A DNA stretch of 44,980 nucleotides, from the NCBI GenBank assembly GCA_027451445.1, contig DAIDJG010000470.1:1-44980 (forward strand), written 5' to 3'. The notes beneath the pieces are model-generated. The model saw nothing but the letters and a program-made list of their open reading frames with translations. It did not search any database and was not told the origin of the DNA. Shown here in pieces: positions 29,727 through 39,283 of this stretch (its first letter is position 1; each line of letters opens with the position of its first letter). Both the position numbers and the translations under genes were made by a program. The stretch comes from Singulisphaera sp. GTDB taxonomy: Bacteria; Planctomycetota; Planctomycetia; Isosphaerales; Isosphaeraceae.

Positions 29727-31943
29727 TTGCGTCGCCCATATTCGGCCTTGACCGCGGTGGCCCTCGGGGCCGCCCTGACGGCCACAACGCTCTCGGCCCA
29801 ACAGGCGCAATATGCGCCCGTTGGCGGCGGGCGGCCGGTTGCTTCCGCGCCCGGCGCTGCGCCGAGCGCGAGCACGCGCGATGTCCGCTCCGTGCTCCGC
29901 AACGGCTGGGATTTCGTCAAACTCGGTAAATTCGAACGTGCGCTCGCGCTCTTCCGCGACGTCGAAAAACAAAAGAGCAGGCTCTCGCCCGAAGAGCTCA
30001 AGAGTCTGAAGGACGGCATTACGACGGCTCAGCGCGGGCTGCGCGAAGCGCCCGTCATGAACGTGACGTACGGGCCGGACGGCATGCCCATCGTTCCTGG
30101 TGAAATGATCGCCAACGCGGCGCAGCCGACCGACGTGGGCGTCGTCCAGACCAGCGGCGCGTATCAGGCCCCACAGACCAGCGGCGCGTATCAGGCCCCA
30201 GCCCCGGCGCCCGTGGCTGCCGTGGAGCCGGTCCCCGTGCAGGCGCCTGTGGCCGCCTTGCCGCCGCCGTCGCAGGTGATCGAATCGCCTCAGGTGGCCG
30301 CAAGGCCCACCGTTCCGGACTCCGCGGCCCCGCTCGATCTGGACTCGATCTCGCTCCCGCCGCTCTCGCGCGATGCGGCGCGGCAGACCCCCGCGCCGGT
30401 GCAGGCGGCTTCGGCCGCTCCCGAGGCCGTGAGTGCCCCGCTGGCCGCGCCCGAGCCGATGCCCATCCCGGCCCCTGCACCAACACCGGAACCCGCACCC
30501 GCGCCGGCCCTGGCGCCGGTCTCGCTGCCGGAATCCACGCCCACGCCGCTGCCGACACTGGCTCCGGCCCCGACTCCTGAGCCGATGCCGGAACCGGCCG
30601 CCGCACCTACATTGGCGCCGGCCGCCGCGCCTGCCCTGGCCCCGGCGCCGACGCCGGAACCCGCGACGATCGCGGCTCCAGCGCCGCTGCCCACAGCGGC
30701 TCCGGCCCCGGCTCCCGTACCGACGCCCGAACCAGCCGCAGTGCTTCCTCCGGCGGAGACCCTTGCTCCGACGCCCGTGATCCCCTCGGGACCGGCGCCT
30801 GGCTCGGCGCCTTTGCCGTCCGTGTCCGAGCTCGCGCCGCCGCCTTCGCAAGCACGCGTTCCGATGCAGCTCGCGCAGGCGACGCCGACGCCGGTACCGG
30901 CTGCCGAACCGGTGGAGTCGCTGCCTCCGCTTCCCGAAGGGCTGCCAGAAGCGCCTGAAGCCGTCCCGGCTCCCGATGTGCCCACGACGCCGGCCCTGAT
31001 CCCGGGTGCTCCGCCGGCGATCGCCGCGCCCGGCACGGTGGTGCCGAACGCTCGGCCGTTGATGCCCGACCGGGTTGCCGTCCTCCCGCCGGCCGCCGCT
31101 CCGGTGCCAACGCCCGATCCCAATCCGGCCCCCGCGGTTGCTCCGGTCCCGACTCCCGAGCCGATGCCCGAGCCGGCTGCCGTCGCACCCGCCCCGGAAC
31201 CCGCTCCGCCGCCGGCGGCCGAGACGTTCGCGGCCCCCGCGACGTCTGCTCCGGTCCCCGCTGGCCCCGGTCCTGCCGCCGCCAACCCTTTGGACGAAGC
31301 GCGCCGGGACATGTCAGGGTCGCGGTTGAGCGTCGAACTGCGGCGGGAAGTCGAACGGATTGCCCAGAAGCAGGAGGAAGAGTCCTTCCGGCGCGACCCG
31401 CAACAAGCCCGGCCTCTGCCAGGGGCCGGCGATGTGCCCATGCCAGGGCCCGCTTCCAACCCAGGCGCTCCGACCTCCCGGCTCGAGCTCTCGCGAGCTC
31501 CCAGCCCGACCGAAGCGCGGCCGCTCCGCGCGATTCCGGTCCCCGAAGCGTTCGTCCCGTTGCCCCGTCGCCAGTGGGAGCCCAGCCGCAAGATGTGGTC
31601 GTCGGCCGCACTCTGCCACATGCCGCTCTACTTCCAGGACGCCTCGCTCGAGCGCTATGGGCACAGCGTGGACCAGTTCTTCGGACCGGTCGGCCGCTGG
31701 ATGAGCTACCCGATCGACGACCCCAAGCAGTCCACCCAGCGCAACCAGATCGTCCAGCCGCTCTGCTCGTACTTCCTGTTCTGTTCCCAGATTGTGTTCT
31801 GGCCCTACAACCTGGTCATGGACCCGCCGTGGGAAGCTGAGTACGACCTGGGCTACTATCGCCCCGGCGACCGCGTTCCCACCGATATGTACTACCTGCC
31901 CACCTCGGGCGTCGGCCCTCCGCTCCGCGGCAGCCGCTATTGA
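29727..31943 (+). CDS. Exported Pro/Ala-rich protein with conserved C-terminal domain
   Basis: 738 aa. The TTG start is set by AAGGAGG six nt upstream and the signal peptide (MRRPYSALTAVALGAALTAT). Residues ~50-105 look like a TPR-type helical pair (VRSVLRNGWDFVKLGKFERALALF). About residues 140-510 are low-complexity, with repeated PAPTPEP and PMPEPA motifs, and a 9-residue tandem duplication (QTSGAYQAP, twice). The last ~130 residues form a compact aromatic-rich domain (ALCHMPLYFQDASLERYGH, CSYFLFCSQIVFWPYNLVM) that looks conserved. A linker-like wall- or membrane-spanning role is plausible but unproven. A terminator follows. Confidence 0.75.
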   Translation: MRRPYSALTAVALGAALTATTLSAQQAQYAPVGGGRPVASAPGAAPSASTRDVRSVLRNGWDFVKLGKFERALALFRDVEKQKSRLSPEELKSLKDGITTAQRGLREAPVMNVTYGPDGMPIVPGEMIANAAQPTDVGVVQTSGAYQAPQTSGAYQAPAPAPVAAVEPVPVQAPVAALPPPSQVIESPQVAARPTVPDSAAPLDLDSISLPPLSRDAARQTPAPVQAASAAPEAVSAPLAAPEPMPIPAPAPTPEPAPAPALAPVSLPESTPTPLPTLAPAPTPEPMPEPAAAPTLAPAAAPALAPAPTPEPATIAAPAPLPTAAPAPAPVPTPEPAAVLPPAETLAPTPVIPSGPAPGSAPLPSVSELAPPPSQARVPMQLAQATPTPVPAAEPVESLPPLPEGLPEAPEAVPAPDVPTTPALIPGAPPAIAAPGTVVPNARPLMPDRVAVLPPAAAPVPTPDPNPAPAVAPVPTPEPMPEPAAVAPAPEPAPPPAAETFAAPATSAPVPAGPGPAAANPLDEARRDMSGSRLSVELRREVERIAQKQEEESFRRDPQQARPLPGAGDVPMPGPASNPGAPTSRLELSRAPSPTEARPLRAIPVPEAFVPLPRRQWEPSRKMWSSAALCHMPLYFQDASLERYGHSVDQFFGPVGRWMSYPIDDPKQSTQRNQIVQPLCSYFLFCSQIVFWPYNLVMDPPWEAEYDLGYYRPGDRVPTDMYYLPTSGVGPPLRGSRY

Positions 31944-31976
31944 GCGATCGTCGTGAACAGAGATCGTGAAAACCAT

Positions 31977-32012
31977 CGACACCTCCGGCTCGCCGGGGGT
32001 GTCGTCGTTTTG
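31977..32012. terminator. Hairpin terminator between convergent genes
   Basis: CGACACC-T-CCGGC and GCCGG-G-GGTGTCG form a near-perfect stem (31977-32004) followed on the plus strand by TCGTTTTG. It sits between the end of the Pro/Ala-rich gene and the end of the converging PhoU gene, so it may serve both. Confidence 0.75.
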
Positions 32013-32037
32013 TCACGAGGACGGCGCGTGCGGATCG

Positions 32038-32772
32038 TCAGTCCGGAGACGAAAGGCTGGCCTCGCTCGGAACTCGATGAGCACCGACGTGCCTGATGAT
32101 TCGGCCCTCCTTTAAGTACACCACCGCTTGAGCGATACCCCTGGCGTGGTCGCCGACGCGTTCGAGATGGCGCGCGATGTCCATCAAGCAGAGACAATCC
32201 TCGAGCCGATCCACATTCTCGCGGATGGCCGCCTTGAGCCCCCCATGGACGGTGCGCCGATAGTCGTCGAGACGGTAATCCTCGGCGATCACCGTTCGAC
32301 CCGTCTCGGCGTCACACCGCACGAGCGAATCGAGAGCACCTTTCACGGCGAGCATCGCAGACTCGGCCAGGGTTTCGAGTGGCTCGGGAATGGGAACCGG
32401 GTCCACGTTCCTTGCGAGCTTCTTGGCCCGTTTCGCGATTCGAGCCGCGAGGTCCCCGATCCGTTCCAGGTCTCGGTTGACTCTCAAGACGGTGAGCACG
32501 CGCCGAAAGTCGGTCGCCACGGGCTCGTAAAGGGCGAGAACCCGCAAGCACTCGGCTTCGAGCGCGACCTCTCGGCTGTCGATCTCCCGTTCGTTGGCCT
32601 TGACGGTGGCGGCAAGGTCCGGGCGATGGTTGCACAGGACGGTGACGCTCGTGGCCAGCGTCGACTCCACGACCGCCGCGAGTCGGAGGGCATCGACCCA
32701 GAGGTCGTCCTGAACCTTCAAGATGTGACGCACCGGCCCGTGGGAACGGCTGTCACTCGCTTCATCCGGCAT
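32038..32772 (-). CDS. Second PhoU-like protein
   Basis: 244 aa; AGGAG about 7 nt before the ATG at 32772. Two PhoU repeats: YEPVATDFRRVLTVLRVN with RDLERIGDLAARIAKRAKK, and LMDIARHLERVGDHARGIAQAVVYL. Organisation, length and C-terminal ending (EGRIIRHVGAHR) parallel the PhoU at 26613-27359, pointing to a paralogue, although the two are 5 kb apart and separated by unrelated genes. Expected role is phosphate-dependent signalling or control of a phosphate transporter; nothing local shows which. Confidence 0.9.
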   Translation of the reverse strand: MPDEASDSRSHGPVRHILKVQDDLWVDALRLAAVVESTLATSVTVLCNHRPDLAATVKANEREIDSREVALEAECLRVLALYEPVATDFRRVLTVLRVNRDLERIGDLAARIAKRAKKLARNVDPVPIPEPLETLAESAMLAVKGALDSLVRCDAETGRTVIAEDYRLDDYRRTVHGGLKAAIRENVDRLEDCLCLMDIARHLERVGDHARGIAQAVVYLKEGRIIRHVGAHRVPSEASLSSPD

Positions 32773-32904
32773 GGCACTTCTCCTCGGACTCGTTCCGTCT
32801 GTGCGTTTGTGGCATCCCGTAAGAATCTATCAATAGCCGATCACAACGGCCGAGACCAAGCCGTAACCGCCAACAACGAGGATCCCCGTGCGCCACCCGA
32901 CTCA

Positions 32905-33150
32905 TTACCGCGCCGTCGACTTGCCTTCGACCATGTTGAGAACGACCGCAGCGCCATCGTCGAGCGTCGTTCCCGGGCGTACAATCACCTGGTCGCCCGT
33001 ACCAATCCCGTTGAGGATCTCGACGTTTGCTCCATCGTCGTTCCCGACGATTACCGGGCCGGGGTCCGGTGGGGGGCTTGCCGTCGCGGGCCGTGTCTCG
33101 AGGGTCGCCCGGCCATACATCCCTTCGACGAGGAGACCCCGGGTTCTTGA
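32905..33150 (-). pseudogene. Fragment of RND efflux membrane-fusion protein (HlyD/AcrA-type) C-terminus
   Basis: The minus strand encodes LVEGMYGRATLETRPA, VIVGNDDGANVEILNG, IGTGDQVIVRPGTTLDDGAAV up to a TAA at 32905-32907. This matches the C-terminal barrel of periplasmic adaptor proteins of RND pumps. The upstream frame loses similarity and no start, signal peptide or hairpin domain is present. It is a truncated remnant beside the RND permease remnant on the other strand. Confidence 0.7.
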
Positions 33151-33387
33151 CGGCTTTGGCCATTCGCGCCCGGATGGGACCCGCTCCCCTACGACCCGAC
33201 CCGGGAGAGCTCTCGGCGTGAGCTCATGAAGGGGGCCTCGATCGAGCTGAGCGGCGAGTGCGCACGGAATGCAGGACACGTTCCGCAGCTTGGCGTTCGG
33301 CCTGGCGCGGGCCTCCGTGCTCATGTATTTTCTGATGGCCGCGCTCGACGGACCGACTCCGCCCAGGAGCTGCGGCGCCACGAGGGG

Positions 33388-33673
33388 TTAAGCCCCACGG
33401 AAGCCATCCGCAAGGCCGCGTCCATTCGCGTCCGTCCCGTCACGATGACGGCGCTCGCGGCGTTCTTCGCGATGATTCCTATGGCCTTGGCATGGAACCA
33501 AGGCAGCGAGGCGAACGCCCCGCTGGGCCGGGCCATCATCGGCGGGCCTGCTCGCGGGTGAGCCCGCGACGCTGCTCGTACTGCCGTCTCTCTACTCGCT
33601 GATGGTCAAGGACCGTAAGCCCGAGTCGTTCGAGACGTCGCACGACGATGAAGGTCTGGAGGATGTCCCCTGA
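33388..33673 (+). pseudogene. Frameshifted fragment of RND efflux permease C-terminus
   Basis: Reads LSPTEAIRKAASIRVRPVTMTALAAFF..PLGRAIIGG and then, after a shift of frame near 33542, GLLAGEPATLLVLPSLYSLMV and an acidic tail to a TGA at 33671-33673. These are the last transmembrane helices of an AcrB/CusA-type transporter (R-x-RP-x-x-MTALA..IGG). An extra C in GGGCC explains the shift. The rest of the ~1,000-residue protein is absent. Confidence 0.75.
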
Positions 33674-33878
33674 CATCCGTGATCGAATTCGCCGGGGAGC
33701 TTTCGGAGACGTTCTCATCCACGCGCGGCCTGGATGCGTTGCGGGGATGCCCTAACCGTAGTAGGCTAAGATTCTGTGGGGGGACACTGCCCACCGATCC
33801 AGGGATCGCGATGTGGGCAATGTGCATCCGACAATGGCCCAGCGGTGGGATTCTCCGTCCGGTGCGGGAGGTCGTAGC

Positions 33879-35504
33879 ATGGTGCGGGTCTCCGGCGGCG
33901 TCATGTGGCTTCGGCTGGGATTGACGGGACTCGTCACGTTGGCCTGCACGGCTGCCCTACTTGCCGCCGATCTGGGGAAGCCGGGGCCGCAGGCGAAAGG
34001 GATCGCCAAGGCCAAGATGGTGATGAAAAAGGCCGAGCGGGCCCAGGTGCAGCCTCCCTTGACGCCCTCCGTGTCGCGTTCCGTCACGCCGCCCACGATC
34101 ACGCCGGCCGAGGTGGACAATCTGCTGGAGCAGACCCTCAGGGCCGAGAGGGCCGAGATTGCCCCCCCGACGACCGACGTTGAGTTCGTGCGCCGGGTGT
34201 TCCTCGACGTGACCGGCGCGCTCCCCTCCCCGAAAACGGTCGTATCGTTCATTCGCGATCGCGATCGGGAGAAGCGTGCCAAGCTGATCGATTTGCTGCT
34301 GGAGAGCCCCAGCTACCCCCGCAACTGGGCGCGTTACTGGCGTGACGTGATCGAGTTCCGCGCGACGAGCGAGAACGCGGGAAACTTCAACGACCTGGAA
34401 AACTGGTTTGCGACGCGTTTCGAGCAGAACACGGCGTGGGACCTGATGGCCCGCGAGTTGATCATCACGAGCGGGAGGGACGGGCAAAACGCGGCGTCCG
34501 GTTTTGCGCGTGCTCACGACAACCAGCCGGTGGAGATCGCGGGCGAGGTCTCGCGGGTCTTCCTGGGGATCCAGATCCAGTGTGCCCAGTGTCACGACCA
34601 TCCGAACGACTCCTGGACCCGCCAGCAGTTCCACGAGTTCGCCTCGTATTTCTCCGAGCGCGGGCGTTATTCGATGCCCGACAAGGCCGACCCGACCCGG
34701 CAGATCTCCGTCGCCCCCAAGTTTTTCCTGAGCGGCCAGGATTCGATCTTGCCGATGGATGTGCCTCCCAAGGTGCGCCGGGATAAAGCGGCCGACGTCG
34801 TTACAAGCACCGCCGATCCCTGGTTTGCGAAGGCGTTCGTCAACCGCGTCTGGGTCCTGTTGATGGGCGAAGGGTTCTACAGCCCCGTGGACGACATGGG
34901 CCCTGGGCGCACGGCCAAAGCGCCCCAGGTCATCGAGACCCTGGCCTCGCAGTGGGCCAACGGGGGGTATGACGTGAAGTGGCTGTTCCGCACGTTGCTC
35001 AACACGCGTGCCTATCAGCGCGAGATCCGTTCAACCTATTCCGCATCGGGCCGTACGACGTTTGCGTCGAACACATCGAGCCGGCTCCGGGCCGACCAGA
35101 TCGTCGGCGCCCTGAACCAGGCGCTCGGCGTCTCGGCCGGTCCCGTGCGCGACGGAGGCCCTTTCGGCCCACTAACAAAGCTCTTCAATGTGGATCCGTC
35201 GACACCGAACGACGACGTCCTGGGAACGATCCCGCAGGCGCTCTTCATGATGAACAGCGGCGAGATCAACCACGCGATCAGCGCCGGCAACAAGAGCGGG
35301 ACGCTCGGCCGGCTCCTCGAGTCAACGTATGACAACCGTGCTGCGCTCGATCTGCTCTACCTCCACGTCCTCGCCCGCACCCCGACCCGTGCGGAAGTTC
35401 GGGCCTGTGCCCACCACCTCGAAACCACGGGTAGCCGCGACGAGGCCTTCGAGGACATCCTCTGGTCGCTCATCAACTCCACGGAGTTCCTGAGCCGGCG
35501 GTGA
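33879..35504 (+). CDS. DUF1549/DUF1553 domain protein
   Basis: 541 aa. GGGAGG lies 8 nt before the ATG at 33879; signal peptide follows (WLRLGLTGLVTLACTAALLAA). DUF1549 spans about 75-260 (VEFVRRVFLDVTGALPSP, KLIDLLLESPSYPRNWARYW) and includes the CAQCHDHP motif in VFLGIQIQCAQCHDHPND, a haem- or metal-like CxxCH. DUF1553 follows (FAKAFVNRVWVLLMGEGFYSP..DDMG, SRLRADQIVGALNQALG, LLYLHVLARTPTRAEV, WSLINSTEFLSRR). The pair is characteristic of planctomycetes, usually beside a DUF1501 sulfatase-like gene, which is missing here. It is compact compared with many DUF1549/1553 proteins. Function unknown. Confidence 0.9.
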   Translation: MVRVSGGVMWLRLGLTGLVTLACTAALLAADLGKPGPQAKGIAKAKMVMKKAERAQVQPPLTPSVSRSVTPPTITPAEVDNLLEQTLRAERAEIAPPTTDVEFVRRVFLDVTGALPSPKTVVSFIRDRDREKRAKLIDLLLESPSYPRNWARYWRDVIEFRATSENAGNFNDLENWFATRFEQNTAWDLMARELIITSGRDGQNAASGFARAHDNQPVEIAGEVSRVFLGIQIQCAQCHDHPNDSWTRQQFHEFASYFSERGRYSMPDKADPTRQISVAPKFFLSGQDSILPMDVPPKVRRDKAADVVTSTADPWFAKAFVNRVWVLLMGEGFYSPVDDMGPGRTAKAPQVIETLASQWANGGYDVKWLFRTLLNTRAYQREIRSTYSASGRTTFASNTSSRLRADQIVGALNQALGVSAGPVRDGGPFGPLTKLFNVDPSTPNDDVLGTIPQALFMMNSGEINHAISAGNKSGTLGRLLESTYDNRAALDLLYLHVLARTPTRAEVRACAHHLETTGSRDEAFEDILWSLINSTEFLSRR

Positions 35505-35684
35505 GCGAGGGCAACGCGTAGCAAGCCCTCTCCGGCCTTGGCGAGCATGGTCGCATTTGTTCGGGACATCATGCTTTCGACGTTCTTCTCGCGCTGGTAT
35601 GCCACATGCCAAGGGGATGTCGCGTCCCCGCACTCCAGGGCGTCGAAGCGCATTCCCGACGGTCGTGGGAACCCCGACGTTGCC

Positions 35685-36752
35685 TCAGAAGCCATCGGCC
35701 GAGGTGATTTCGCCCCCGCTGACGGTACCCAACGCTCGCCACGTTTGCCAGCTTATGGAATTCTTGATGAATTTCACGCTGCCGTCGCCGAACAGGGCAT
35801 TGACCCCGCCGGAGTGATAGCTTCTCGATGTGATCGCGCCGTAGGTCGGGCCGCCGTCGTCCTCGTCCTCCGAGCTCATATCGCCGTCGGGGGCGACGGT
35901 TCCCAGGGGCGACCTGGTGTTGGGCGGCAAGGCGGTGGTGAAGCCGTCGTGGAACGAGTTGCCGTTGCTCCAGTGGGTGTGGCCGCCGCCGGGCATGCCG
36001 GAGGGGGCCGTGGCGACCTTGCAGCCCGCACTCGGCGCCGCGTAGACGCTGGCGAGTACCGTGGCGACATCCGGGTAGGCGCCCGGGCCGGTCGGAGCGC
36101 CGTTGGGCACGCCGTTGCAGTCGTGGTAGGCGGGCGTGTAGGTCTTCACTTCCGACATCAGGAGGCTGTTGCTCAGTCCGTCTGTGAAACTGGCGAAGGT
36201 CCGGCTCATGTTTGAGCCGACGGCGCCGGCGGTCGGTGTCCGCAATGCGTAACCGCCGAAGGTGTACCAGACTCCCACGTTCCAGCCGTAGTTCGACACT
36301 CCGTACGTGGAGGTCACACCCGTGCTGGCGTTGGTGCTGACGAAGGCCTGCGGGTTCACCTCACTGGGGCACAGGAAGGTGTTGATCTGCGAGGCGACGG
36401 CCGTGGCGTTCGAGGCATCGCTGACCTTGTTGGTGTAATTGATCGCGTTGTAGAGCGCTGCCTGTTCCAGGTACGGCATGGTCCGCGACGAGGCGCCCCA
36501 GGTCGACTTCCATCCCACGGTCCCGGTATTTGTGAACGTGAGGACCATCTGGGGCGGCAAGACGCCGTTGGTGGATTCGTAATTGTGTGCCGCCAGCCCG
36601 ATTTGCTTGAGGTTGTTGACGCATTGCATGCGCCTGGCGGCTTCACGCGCCGCTTGAACCGCGGGCAAAAGCAGAGCGATCAGCACCGCGATGACGGCGA
36701 TGACGACCAGGAGCTCGATCAAGGTAAAGGCTCTCGATGGATGATTTCTCAT
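35685..36752 (-). CDS. DUF1559 pseudopilin-like protein
   Basis: 355 aa from ATG 36752; GGAG lies 6-7 nt upstream. The N-terminus is a type IV pilin/pseudopilin methylation signal: [20 protein letters not shown], with Glu at the canonical position, processed by prepilin peptidase. The DUF1559 region follows ([27 protein letters not shown]), and the C-terminus ends in the family's G[18 protein letters not shown] motif. These proteins exist in dozens of copies per planctomycete genome and are thought to be surface or secretion-related. No pilus genes are next to it. Confidence 0.95.
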   Translation of the reverse strand: MRNHPSRAFTLIELLVVIAVIAVLIALLLPAVQAAREAARRMQCVNNLKQIGLAAHNYESTNGVLPPQMVLTFTNTGTVGWKSTWGASSRTMPYLEQAALYNAINYTNKVSDASNATAVASQINTFLCPSEVNPQAFVSTNASTGVTSTYGVSNYGWNVGVWYTFGGYALRTPTAGAVGSNMSRTFASFTDGLSNSLLMSEVKTYTPAYHDCNGVPNGAPTGPGAYPDVATVLASVYAAPSAGCKVATAPSGMPGGGHTHWSNGNSFHDGFTTALPPNTRSPLGTVAPDGDMSSEDEDDGGPTYGAITSRSYHSGGVNALFGDGSVKFIKNSISWQTWRALGTVSGGEITSADGF

Positions 36753-37558
36753 CGTTGTCTCCAGCAAGGTAGGAAAGCGAGGCGGGAGGCAGCCTACCGG
36801 GGAGTGGTCCCACAGCGCACGGACGCCGCGCGCCATGTCTCCCCGGCAGACCACCATCACAAGGCGGATCCGCGCCGCCACATCCGTCGAGGACGGAGGC
36901 GGCCTCACGAAAGCAGTCGCTTCCGTGCGATCCGCGGTGGTTTGTTGAGGCTCACAGCCGTACGGCGCGCGGACAACGATCGTCCCAGGAGGAGAAGACC
37001 GGCCGCGGGTTTCCAGGTCGATTCAGGGGGGTGGCAGTTGCTGTTTTGTACGTGCCGGGCGCGGCTTTCCGGTAGGCTCGGACTCGCGGCGATCGAGGTA
37101 TCACGGATCGCGACTTTCATACCGAGACAGCGAACTGATTGGACCGAATCAGCTCGACGGAGGGTTAATGAGACTGAGATTCAGTCTCAATGAGGTCCAT
37201 TGAAACAAGCGGGCGTGTGCGTGTCAATAACATGGTGGGAAAAAGACGAATTGAGGGCGGAGGTCGCACTCGCCTCGCCTACAGCGGTTGACGATTGATC
37301 AGCGACAATTAGAATTACGCGACGACTCCGCGTCATGCGAATGCACACGGGAGCGTCCGCCTGGGTTTCGGCCGGCGTCAGTGGCGCGCCGGGTGCGAAG
37401 GTCACCGCCAACGCGGTCACTCCGTCCGCCGGCGTGCTGTCTGCGCCGGGTCCTTGGCGGCGTTCGCGATCGTCCATCGTTAAGGCTGGAAGCGATGTGA
37501 ACCCGCTATCGATTAACGCTGAGGTCCAACAGGAGCGGACGCGCTGAGAGCCGCGAAC
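36753..37558. other. Long intergenic region
   Basis: About 800 nt without a supportable gene; short open frames on both strands lack homologous features or good ribosome-binding sites. A notable perfect palindrome is at 37169-37189. Confidence 0.5.
37169..37189. promoter_or_regulatory. Perfect 9-bp-arm palindrome, possible operator
   Basis: TGAGACTGA (37169-37177), spacer GAT, TCAGTCTCA (37181-37189). The length, symmetry and TGAGA..TCTCA ends resemble binding sites of Fur/DtxR-type metalloregulators. There is no T tract, so a terminator is unlikely. No adjacent gene explains it. Confidence 0.45.
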
Positions 37559-38008
37559 TCAGCAGAAACCGGGCTCGCAGCCCTCGTCGGTTGCGACATC
37601 CTGCTCGCCCTCCGACTCGCGCCGCGTGTCGAGCGTAACGTAGAAGGTAGGCGAAACGCCGATGTCGAGACAGTGCCACATGAGTAAGGCGGACGGTCCC
37701 ATGCAAAACCCGAACGTCCGTCGGTCGAGTTCGATATGGTACTGTAACCCGAGCACGAACGTCGTCACGCCCGGATACTCGGCCAGCGCCTTGAGTGTCT
37801 CCCGGTTCGCCGACAAGTACTCAATGGCGATTCGTTCTTGCTCGAAGAGTGAGAGCTTCTGACCATCTCCCAGTACGAACGCGATGCCCCACGTCTCGTA
37901 GAAACGCTCGCCACGCTTCCAGATGGAGTCGGGATGGAGCGTGGCCGATGCCAAAAAGGCATCTACGTCAAATTTGTCTCCATGTGCAAATATTCGAAAA
38001 TTATTCAT
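37559..38008 (-). CDS. Hypothetical protein, DUF4279-like
   Basis: 149 aa from ATG at 38008 (MNNFRIFAHGDKFDVDAFL); a GTG at 38029 would add seven residues. The order of features (early HPDSIWKRGE, central LEQ/ALAEYP helices, final LDIGVSPTFYVTLDTR) is reminiscent of DUF4279, a family sometimes found as polymorphic-toxin immunity proteins. That link is weak and based on pattern only. The next gene upstream, 51 nt away on the same strand, is a VapC-type toxin. Confidence 0.6.
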   Translation of the reverse strand: MNNFRIFAHGDKFDVDAFLASATLHPDSIWKRGERFYETWGIAFVLGDGQKLSLFEQERIAIEYLSANRETLKALAEYPGVTTFVLGLQYHIELDRRTFGFCMGPSALLMWHCLDIGVSPTFYVTLDTRRESEGEQDVATDEGCEPGFC

Positions 38009-38059
38009 ATATATGACGCGACTTCCCACGCTGTCGAACGCCCTGGGCTCGACTCGATG

Positions 38060-38467
38060 TTACTTGGACCAGTTCTCGACGCTCAAACCCGGAACCGCCG
38101 CCAGGTCGCTGTCCGCGGAGACGACAGTGCAATTCCCGAGCGTCAGGGCGATCGCGGCGATCATCATGTCGATCGTTTGCATCGGGCGGCCGATACGCCG
38201 CAGTTCAGCCGCGACTCGGCCGTACTCGAACGCAGCCGCTTCATCAAAAGGCCAGAGCCTCCAGATGGAAAGGGTCGAACGCAGTCTCCTCATGTTTTGA
38301 TCGCGCGAAGCGCTTCCCTCGATGCCGAAGACAAGTTCAGCAAGCACGGGTATACCGATTCCGATCCGATTCCCCTGTGCGATTTCTTCCCGGGCCTGTT
38401 CGAATACACCTCGGCGACGGCCGATGAAGTCGCTGGCGATCCCGCTGTCCAGGAGGAACCGTCTCAT
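38060..38467 (-). CDS. vapC: VapC-type PIN-domain toxin
   Basis: 135 aa. ATG at 38467 overlaps the antitoxin stop (ATGA), which fixes the start. PIN-domain acidic residues: LLDSG (first Asp), ELVFGIE (central Glu), TIDMMIAAIAL (third acidic) and VSADSDLAAV (fourth). PIN toxins are Mg-dependent RNases, most cutting tRNA or rRNA. Antitoxin-first order and the 4-nt overlap match VapBC operons. Confidence 0.9.
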   Translation of the reverse strand: MRRFLLDSGIASDFIGRRRGVFEQAREEIAQGNRIGIGIPVLAELVFGIEGSASRDQNMRRLRSTLSIWRLWPFDEAAAFEYGRVAAELRRIGRPMQTIDMMIAAIALTLGNCTVVSADSDLAAVPGLSVENWSK

Positions 38468-38757
38468 TCCCACATCCTCTGTAGCGTTTGAGCGCGCTCT
38501 TCAAATTGGACTTTCTCCCGCTCCTTTCGGGCCCGACGCGCGGTTTCGATCTCAGCTTCTTCTTGAGGGGTGAGTTCGAACGGTTCGACGGTCTCCATCG
38601 CGGCTAGGAGGCGGGCGATCTCCTCAGGCGACATTGGTCCGTCGTCATCGGTCGCGACGCTGCCGGGCGTCACTATCACTTCGGTGTTGTCGGGCAGGTC
38701 GGCCGGGTAATCAAGCACGACCTGGCCGTTCTTGATCTTCCCTTTCAGTGTGATCAT
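38464..38757 (-). CDS. VapB-like antitoxin
   Basis: 97 aa. The N-terminal half (MITLKGKIKNGQVVLDYPADLPDNTEVIV) looks like an AbrB/SpoVT-type or DUF104-like beta-strand DNA-binding fold; the C-terminal half is a charged helix (EEAEIETARRARKEREKVQFEE shortened here) expected to wrap the toxin. It precedes and overlaps vapC. Such antitoxins usually repress their own promoter. Family assignment is by context and pattern. Confidence 0.75.
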   Translation of the reverse strand: MITLKGKIKNGQVVLDYPADLPDNTEVIVTPGSVATDDDGPMSPEEIARLLAAMETVEPFELTPQEEAEIETARRARKEREKVQFEERAQTLQRMWE

Positions 38758-39283
38758 GCGAGTATTCCTTCTGAATCGCGGCGAACATCGGGCGACCTTG
38801 CTTAACGGAACTGAGGCTCTTTGAGAAGGTCGCCTTCCTCGCCCACGTGACTCTCGGCGCCGCCTCGAGGCGGTCCGCTTTCGACAAGGTGTGCGCCGTT
38901 GATGATCCCATTCCCCTTGGACGTGTCGACGCGGGGGATATTCCCATTGAACCCGTTTTTGCACGGTTCGTCGAGCACGGGGGCGCAGAACGACGGGGTG
39001 ATTGCGTTATGCGTTTTTGTACCCGCATCACTGAGCTGCGTCTCAGCGTGCGGGGACGTCGGGGCGGTGAAGCAAATCTCCTCGTGCCTGCCCGGTGACA
39101 CACCAGCAATGACGGCCCCGTCGACGCCGAAAAGCGCCGCGCTGCTCTGGCCGTTTTCGGGAAGTCGATAGAAATTCTGACCAGGCATGAATGGCCTTAA
39201 GTTAGGCGCAAACTCATTCTCTCGCACGACCGCTAAAGTTTTATGCCTGGCCAGGAATCGCTCATGAGTCGTCGGAGGACGGT
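38758..39283. other. Intergenic region with one doubtful open frame
   Basis: A minus-strand frame at 38802-39227 begins MRENEFAPNLRPFMPGQNF and stays open for 141 codons. It has no signal, known motif or clear ribosome-binding site, and its composition is unlike neighbouring proteins. I do not call it a gene. Confidence 0.35.

Noticed and set aside
37187-37547. Short open frames on both strands in the gap before the DUF4279-like gene
   Set aside because: No start context or recognisable sequence; both strands are open as expected for high GC.
38802-39227. A 141-codon open frame on the minus strand between the first vapB and the MTDEEWL protein
   Set aside because: No ribosome-binding site, signal, domain or coding-like composition; overlaps other open frames typical of GC-rich shadow sequence.
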